Source of the DNA: Mnemiopsis leidyi
Lineage: Eukaryota > Ctenophora > Tentaculata > Lobata > Bolinopsidae
Assembly (NCBI GenBank): GCA_000226015.1
Contig: JH153585.1
Location: 41,279 to 81,941, forward strand
Direction of reading: 5' to 3'
DNA: 40,663 nt
A model generated the notes under the pieces. The model had not been told where the DNA came from and made no database searches. It saw nothing but the letters and a program-made list of their open reading frames with translations. The position numbers were made by a program, and so were the translations under genes. Shown in pieces: positions 35,701-40,663 of the stretch (position 1 is its first letter; each line of letters starts with the position of its first letter).

Positions 35701-35875
35701 GAGGCGAATCTTCATCGCTGGAAAACTCGTACATGAATGTTTTGAGGTAGCTAGAAGGCCGGGCCATGTTTGCTGGCTTGTTGGGTGAATGGTTGGGGTT
35801 CTTGGGGTGTCCCATCTTGCTTGTTACTTCGTGTATTCTTGTGCCGTGTGTACCTCCATTGTGAGCATCATCCAT
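29737..35875 (-). CDS. BRD10: BRD10/KIAA2026-like bromodomain + DDT-region protein, 16 exons, about 917 aa
   Basis: Complement exons 5' to 3': 35875-35215, 35037-34888, 34660-34543, 34305-34207, 34087-33972, 33861-33734, 33445-33340, 32934-32855, 32629-32504 (acceptor uncertain), 32371-32214, 31977-31859, 31604-31435, 30947-30786, 30575-30477, 30319-30173, 30051-29737. Order seen: Ser/basic/acidic disordered N-terminus (1-300); bromodomain (about 325-450) with LAPFLDPVDASRASTKDYYK and FENCYRYNGTE (Asn412 at the acetyl-lysine position) and KLACKVEISLEQRI; coiled coil (about 487-528, VMEQQQSYRREVQLQEKIAT); DDT/WHIM-like region (about 529-745) with FNIPFTVGALELGLLYPQ, VARRVQHWYSL, LFHELSTGQRLTLLHCLC and DAESLRPTQLGQDGFGNLYF; basic helix; acidic Ser/Glu tail. 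This order and several block matches (from memory) fit vertebrate BRD10, a nuclear chromatin protein. CECR2 has the domains reversed. No intact catalytic domain. Alternative: two adjacent genes split near 32.7 kb. Confidence 0.75.
31065..31400. repeat. 18-bp minisatellite in a BRD10-like intron
   Basis: About 18 copies of GTAACTCAGAGAACTTCT with few substitutions (one GTAGCTCAGG, one TATAACTCAG variant). It lies in the intron between the exon ending at 31435 and the one beginning at 30947. The 18-base unit is a multiple of three, so the reverse strand reads SYRSSL repeatedly; that frame is an artefact. Confidence 0.95.
31735..31825. repeat. Short CCACCTTTAG-based tandem repeat in a BRD10-like intron
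   Basis: ACCACCTTTAGCGTCAACC and ACCACCTTTAGACCA alternate about five times in 90 bases, a locally duplicated low-complexity tract with 15-20 base units. Confidence 0.8.
34948..34988 (-). repeat. Coding 12-bp repeat (Thr-His-Thr-Asp) in exon 2 of the BRD10-like gene
   Basis: On the coding strand ACACACACAGAC repeats about three times and is read as TDTHTDTHTDTHTD within the disordered N-terminal region. It is the coding face of a GT-rich microsatellite that expands in 12-base steps, so the frame is kept. Confidence 0.85.
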
Positions 35876-36907
35876 ACAACGCTGGGGAGAATGTTATGTT
35901 ACAAATATGAATAGGTAAAATGGCTCGAGTTATGTAAGAGTAACTTTTGCATATAAAGGCAAATGTGAGGTTTTTGTCTGAACATTTGACTAAACTTTTT
36001 TGACTGAACTTTGCGCAGTGTCGTTTTCGAACTTTTAAAAATTTATTATATTTTCAACGAACTCAATTTAAAAGCCACTATGTTATCAAGAAATGTGAAT
36101 CAGAGACAATAATGAAGTATCATAGAAAACAATATAACACAAGGGCCCTTGCAACATGACACGGATAATTAATCAATCATAAGTAAAAGAAAATCTATTA
36201 ATTCGAATAAAACCACTTGAACATTGAACAATTGTCATAGCCTTCCTTTAAATGCCATTGGATTGAAAAGGGCTTTAGTAATCCCAAAAACTCGTCAAAT
36301 TCATCAAATTGGTCATAATGTTTCAGAGCTTTTAACTGATATCAGCAATCATGTTAAATAATTTTAAGTTCATTAGTAAATCATAATTTAACTTCCATTT
36401 CAAAATAAAGCGAAACTTTAGTAGCTCTGTACAGCATGTTAAACAAAAACATGGTGAATCTTTTAATTTAGTTAAACTGCCTGAAAGTAAAGACTTAGGG
36501 TAAACTGTGATAAAAGAGGAAACTAGAGAGATTTTAAAAAATTCAGCCATTAAACTAGAAAAATATTCTCATACAAATCCTCCTCGCTCCTGCATCTAAT
36601 CCCACCTCTTAAGAAAGGTCAAAGGCAGTAGAGCAAAATGTCAAAACCTGATGATCTAACAAAGAGCATCAGTGGTGTATGAAGAATTAAGTAAAGCCCG
36701 CACAACCGACAAATCAAATATTTTTACAGTATGCTCATGAATGACGTGGCCTTGTGCCCACATGGCCTGTGCCCACATAAAACACCAGCTTCAAAACATC
36801 AAATACGATATGTATACTATCTTACAATAACACTAGAAAATGTGTCCTTTTATTTTGGATTCAAATTTAGTTCAGCACAAATCGAAGCAAACTAAACTGC
36901 TTTTCTG
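35876..36907. other. Intergenic between PDCD10 and the BRD10-like gene
   Basis: About 1 kb of AT-rich sequence on the path of two same-strand genes. It holds the PDCD10 3' UTR and the BRD10-like promoter. CTCCCCAG sits six bases before the BRD10-like start codon on the coding strand (about 35882-35889) and could be the acceptor of a 5' UTR intron. Small open frames (for example the complement of 36332-36550) have no conserved motif. Confidence 0.45.
36847..36852 (-). terminator. Candidate poly(A) signal of PDCD10
   Basis: TTTATT on the plus strand (AATAAA on the coding strand), 56 bases beyond the PDCD10 stop. Confidence 0.5.
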
Positions 36908-37650
36908 CTATCCCTTTTCAGTGATTATTTTTATGGTTCTCATTAAGACGTTAGTCTGCGTGATCAACTTGTTAGCACTGAGAAAGACTATTGAGGGCTG
37001 GTCATCCTTAAAAAAGTTTCGGAGACTATCACTGAAAGCTTTACTGCACCTAACGAAGTTTTTCTTGTGGTGGTCAAACAGCCTCTTGTTCTGCATGACA
37101 GCTGGGTTGTTTGTGTTAGACTGATAAAAGTTGTTTACACAGTTCAGAAGGTCCTTGATGCTCTGGGCAATGTCTTTAATTGTTTGCAAAAATATCGACC
37201 GAACTTTGATTTGATCAGGAATGCTACTCAGCAACAACCGCAAGCACTGGGCCTTCATGTTCAGTTGTGCATGAAGTTCAATGTTTGAGGAGATTAGATA
37301 CTCTGCACATTCAGTAGAACCAAGACGCAGCAAGATCTCAGTCATATCTTCATTCTGGATAACTCCTGCCACAAAATCGTGCATGAAACCAGGGTTCTGT
37401 TTCTCAGCATACACAAATGCATCTCTCAAGGACTTGGATTGCTCTGAAAATGGAATATTTTTAATATTGTATAATTAATATATTGGGAATGTTGCCTTCC
37501 ATAGTCGCACAACAAACTTATGAATCAAAAATTAAGGTCAAATGCAAGTTAAAATCATGAAATAATATTCCTACCTTTCGTGAATTTTGAAAGAAGTGGA
37601 GCAATAACTGTTGAAAAGGCTAAAGATGGGGGAGGTTCACTTGAAGTCAT
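36908..37650 (-). CDS. PDCD10: Programmed cell death 10 (CCM3), 2 exons, 203 aa
   Basis: Complement exons 37650-37575 and 37443-36908. The phase-1 intron is joined as GAG, and the whole protein is open. Family knowledge: PDCD10 is an adaptor that binds GCK-III kinases (MST4, STK24/25) through an N-terminal helical dimerisation domain and striatin, paxillin or CCM2 through a C-terminal four-helix FAT-homology domain, as part of STRIPAK. Seen: N-terminal domain (about 1-75) with LRDAFVYAEKQNPGFMHDF; FAT-H domain (about 100-203) with IFLQTIKDIAQSIKDLLNCV, KNFVRCSKAFSDSLRNFFKD and VFLSANKLITQTNVLMRT, all close to the human order and spacing. Length is near human (212 aa). The start has A at -3 and gives a short, variable MTSSEPPPSLAF leader. 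Only one intron remains, compared with several in vertebrates. Confidence 0.95.
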
Positions 37651-38433
37651 AATTCCTTGAACTCTAGGAGATAAAAATTACCATTAGAAAAGCAATGATA
37701 AATTAAGTAAAAGTGAAATACAATTTTGAGTAAAAAAGGGGCAATTCAAACAGAGGACTATTTTTTGTGGCGCAGTTCAAAAGAACACTATTAAAACCTA
37801 TTTGTATCTCTTAAAGGGATCTTTTAGTTTCACAAACTTAATTGTATAAAATTTTGACATATGATTAAAGATAGATAGAGACGAGGAAGGAATAGTCACG
37901 AAAATTTCACATTCCTGTCTGTAATTGATTCCCAAAAATCGCTTTATTTTGGTCACAGCGGCTGGCCCTTCGCCAGTCTCTGAGAGTACGTTGTAAACAT
38001 TACCATACTATTGCTGGAAAGTCAAGGGCCCTGCTGTGTAAGCTTAAAAGACTTAACAGTATTTTCTGCCATTTCACTTGTAAAGTTTTTGTACATTATT
38101 TGGTAAAGCGGTTACAAAAACTTATATATCTCTGACACTGGACACAAACTTCTTATTCTTTCAGGGGGTGGTATCTCAACTTCAACTGTACCATAAACTG
38201 CTGCAGCTGGTATCAAATCGAGCATGCAAGGTGTAGTGTGCTAGTCATACATTGCAATAGACTTGTAAGTTAGAGCTACTTAATACTGCACAGTTGGAGC
38301 AATTCCACAATAAACAAATAAGTACCAGTTCCCCCAGATATGGCTTTAAGTCATGACACCTCCATCAGCTTACCTTCCAACCAATCACGAATTCTGACCA
38401 CTTGATATCATTTACTTCATATCCACCGATATA
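37651..38433. other. PDCD10 upstream region
   Basis: AT-rich, no frame with a conserved domain. It must include the PDCD10 promoter. No TATA box or CpG-rich stretch can be pointed to. Confidence 0.35.
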
Positions 38434-38622
38434 AGGGAGTGTGCTAAGGGCATCTGCCTATGCAATCTTCTTCAGTCAACTCAGCCCAATGACCGGGAAA
38501 CCGTGATTGTGGCTTAAATGAGGAGGGTTTCTGTCAAAAGATCTAGAATATTCCAGGAGCCCCTTCAGTATTACTGTAAAAGCCTGGGTTCATGTGTTAC
38601 AAACTAAAAATACAAAATACTC
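38434..38622 (+). repeat. tRNA-derived SINE, copy 3 (5' truncated)
   Basis: Matches copy 1 from GGAGTGTGCTAAGGGCATCT onward, through GACCGGGAAACCGTGATTGT and GGAGCCCCTTCAGTATTACT to AAAAGCCTGGGTTCATGTG, and ends in TACAAACTAAAAATACAAAA. The tRNA-like promoter head is absent. Confidence 0.8.
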
Positions 38623-38667
38623 TGCTTTGAGGGAAGCTCTCACAGTGTTGGTGAGGGCCAAGGTGTC

Positions 38668-39316
38668 AGGCCTGTAGTTAGGGGGGACAGGGGGGTCATG
38701 ACACCCCCAATTTGGAGAAGGCCAAGGGGGGGTCAAATATGACCTGCGAAGCAGGTCATTGACCCCCAAGATTTGACTACTGTCTAAACATCTAAATTCT
38801 TATTGCTGAAAACATAAATTCTAATCAGTATTGGACATACAATGCTTGATTTATTAATATTTCTTATTAAATAGCTATAAGCTAACAACTTGAATCTTGA
38901 CACTTATCACACTTAAACATGATATTGCCATTGCCCATTGCCCATTTGCTTATTATTCTCGATTGCAAAATTGAAAATTGTTATCTATATCATTTAAATA
39001 CCCTGATTTATCTAACAAATTTCTTTGAGAATATAGATCATGGCACAGATAATGTCTTAACAGTGAGCATACCAGATAGTCACAGTGCAGCTTCTGTATG
39101 GAAATTGGGCCTGCTTCAACACCTCAAGATGTCTCGATTTTCTGCTTTCTTATTGATAAAAAATGGCTTTTTACCTGTATTCCTGCTAAAATTTTCCAGG
39201 GGGCTCCGCCCCTGGACCCCGTTGGGGGCACAGCCCCCAAACCCCCGAGCGAAGCGTCGAGTATTGCAGCTTGCTCGACCCCCCCCCCCATTTCAAAATT
39301 CTAGCTACGGCCCTGC
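38668..39316. mobile_element. hAT-like non-autonomous element (649 bp) with perfect 8-bp target duplication
   Basis: Flanked by AAGGTGTC at 38660-38667 and again at 39317-39324. The ends AGGCCTGTAGTTAG and CTAGCTACGGCCCTGC are imperfect inverted repeats of the CAGGGCCGTAGCTAG type common in hAT-derived elements. Inside are G/C-run blocks (GGGGGTCA...TGACCCCC, 38691-38767; GGGGGCTCCGCCCCTGGACC with GGGGGCACAGCCCCCAAACC, 39199-39244) that can fold into hairpins. The open frames across it (38919-39440) have no transposase motif. Confidence 0.8.
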
Positions 39317-39547
39317 AAGGTGTCATTCCCCCGCCCCCCAAAAAACTAATCAACAACTTTTACTTCTAAATTGCTTCTTTTTTTGCCCTGCAGCAGGCTA
39401 TATACACTATTTTCAAAGATGCTTTTGTAAATACCATTAAAAATTATTTGTTCATTTCTTAACAGTTAAGGAGATATCTACTATTATACTCTAGTCTAAT
39501 AAAAGGATTTATTGCTCTATAAAGGAATTTTTCCTACAGTTTGGAAG

Positions 39548-40187
39548 CAGTGGCGTAGCACAAGGCCCGACAGACCCTGCACAGGGGCACAGAATTTAGC
39601 GGGCACCAACTGGCACCATCCTTAAATGAAAATGCACCCATATGACCCAAATATCACCTTGTGACTGGAGCTGTTCAGTTATTCGTTTCAGTAACCAGAA
39701 GTCAATTAAATGTTATAGCTTATACAGTTATCCCCCGATTTACCAGGCTTTTCGGGGGAAGGCAAAAATGCACGGTAAATCGGGGGACTGCCATTTGAGG
39801 CCGTAATTGGATCTAAATTGTCTCTTATAAGTTGATTTACCGTCTTTCGTGTCTATATACTGTCTTTTAGTCATTGGAACAATGTTAAATAATTAAAAAG
39901 TATTAGACCGACTGTATTACATAGTTTTGACAACAAAATTTAACAGTTGCCTTGGAAATAAAATAAATTTCGGGGGGAAAGGAATAAGGCCCGGTAAATC
40001 GGGGGACCCGGTAAATCGGGGCCCAGTAAATTGGGGGATGACTTCGACTGTATCAGGTTTAAAGCTGATTGCATTAGGCCAGATGGTTGAGAATGTATCG
40101 TTTTTTCGGGGAGCGAAGCCAGCCAGCTCCAGATAGGGGCACAAAAATTAAACAGTGGGGGCGCTGTTGACCAACATTATGCCACTG
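39548..40187. mobile_element. hAT-like non-autonomous element (640 bp, containing a nested MITE)
   Basis: The left end CAGTGGCGTAGCACAAGG and right end TATGCCACTG are inverted. The flanks TTTGGAAG (39540-39547) and TTTTGAAG (40188-40195) match at seven of eight positions, fitting an 8-bp target duplication with one later change. CAGTGGCGTAGC is a classic hAT terminus. A 326-bp TA-flanked element is inserted inside, so without it the hAT copy is about 312 bp. Confidence 0.8.
39725..40050. mobile_element. Pogo/Tigger-like MITE (326 bp) with TA duplication
   Basis: Left end TA|CAGTTATCCCCCGATTTACC; right end GTAAATTGGGGGATGACTTC...GACTG|TA. Further CGGTAAATCGGGG repeats lie just inside both ends (39774-39786, 39990-40020). 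TA at 39723-39724 and 40051-40052 is the target duplication typical of Tc1/mariner-pogo elements. The family is shared with the partial end at 26792. Nested in the hAT-like element. Confidence 0.8.
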
Positions 40188-40332
40188 TTTTGAAGTTATT
40201 TGTATTTTTTGTATTTGTTATAATTTCTGAGCGAAGCAAGTGATACACATAACTTTGAGTAAACTCATGCTGATCACAATATACAGTACAAGGAGGTGGG
40301 TAACGTTAGTATATAATCTAGTTTATAGTCTA

Positions 40333-40655
40333 CCAAAACCCAAAACTTGGGTGTAGCTTGACCGTCCTTTAAAGTCAGCAATGTCCATTACACAAGGAGT
40401 GATATAAGATAATGGACCGTTTGTATGGACCAATTAGTACGAAGATGAATTAAAATTACGGTCGCTAATTTTCGGCAAGTTCATGTCTTTTCAATTTTGT
40501 TCATCTGCAAAAACTAGTGACTGTAATTTTGATTCATTTTCATACTAATTGGTCCATTCAAACGATCCATTATCTTATATCACTCCCTTTCAATGTGTAA
40601 TGGACACTGCTGACTTTAAAAGACAGTCACGCTACACCCAAGTTTCGGGTTTTGG
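40333..40655. mobile_element. Near-palindromic MITE (323 bp) with TA duplication
   Basis: The left arm begins TA|CCAAAACCCAAAACTTGGGT and includes GTCAGCAATGTCCATTACAC, GATATAAGATAATGGACCGT and GGACCAATTAGTA. The right arm is the reverse complement: TACTAATTGGTCCA, ACGATCCATTATCTTATATC, GTGTAATGGACACTGCTGAC, ending ACCCAAGTTTCGGGTTTTGG|TA at 40655. Arms of about 115 bases flank a loop of about 90. No coding capacity. The TA duplication suggests mobilisation by a Tc1/mariner-type enzyme. Confidence 0.85.
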
Positions 40656-40663
40656 TAAATTAT

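Noticed and set aside
38919..39440. 173-aa open frame with Pro-rich end
   Set aside because: It runs across the end of a hAT-like element and its G/C hairpins; no transposase or other motif.

Overview
The window looks like nuclear genomic DNA from an invertebrate animal. Five intron-rich, animal-type genes lie in AT-rich sequence with GT-AG introns of about 90 bases to a few kilobases, tRNA-derived SINEs, LINE relics and many small terminal-inverted-repeat elements. There are no operons or bacterial-style genes. A 61-base N run at 25938-25998 is an assembly gap. I cannot fix the phylum; the gene set fits a non-bilaterian or simple bilaterian equally well.

Layout. 1-5.1 kb: no host gene; a tRNA-derived SINE, two or three nested inverted-repeat elements (about 1.9-2.65 kb), a relic of a CR1/L2-type reverse transcriptase (3.4-3.8 kb) and a second SINE copy. 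5.1-6.4 kb (+): a FAM136A-like mitochondrial protein in three exons. 6.9-12.3 kb (+): a complete 13-exon polo-like kinase (PLK1 type, 593 aa). 14.0-21.8 kb (-): a complete 10-exon p38 MAP kinase (379 aa), convergent with the PLK gene. 22-29.7 kb: mobile-element territory, with a decayed LINE ORF1, a 1.8 kb foldback element next to the gap, a pogo/Tigger-like end, and an intricate cluster of GC-rich inverted-repeat elements. 29.7-35.9 kb (-): a 16-exon gene whose order (basic/Ser-rich N-terminus, bromodomain, short coiled coil, DDT/WHIM-like region, acidic tail) matches vertebrate BRD10/KIAA2026. 36.9-37.65 kb (-): a two-exon PDCD10 (CCM3) gene. 38.4-40.66 kb: a third SINE copy, two hAT-like non-autonomous elements with 8-bp target duplications (one carrying a nested pogo-like MITE), and a near-palindromic TA-flanked MITE.

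The genes are ordinary conserved animal housekeeping and signalling genes (mitosis, stress signalling, chromatin, STRIPAK/GCK-III signalling, mitochondrial intermembrane space) and do not form an evident functional cluster. I rebuilt exon structures by hand from homology, splice consensus and reading phase. PLK, p38, PDCD10 and FAM136A close in frame throughout; the BRD10-like model has one uncertain acceptor near 32630. I found no convincing unknown system. The most unusual material is the nested inverted-repeat families at 1.9-2.65 kb and 27.5-28.8 kb, a duplicated in-frame splice donor in the PLK gene, loss of conserved cysteines in the FAM136A homologue, and the expected but little-studied BRD10 domain order in an invertebrate.
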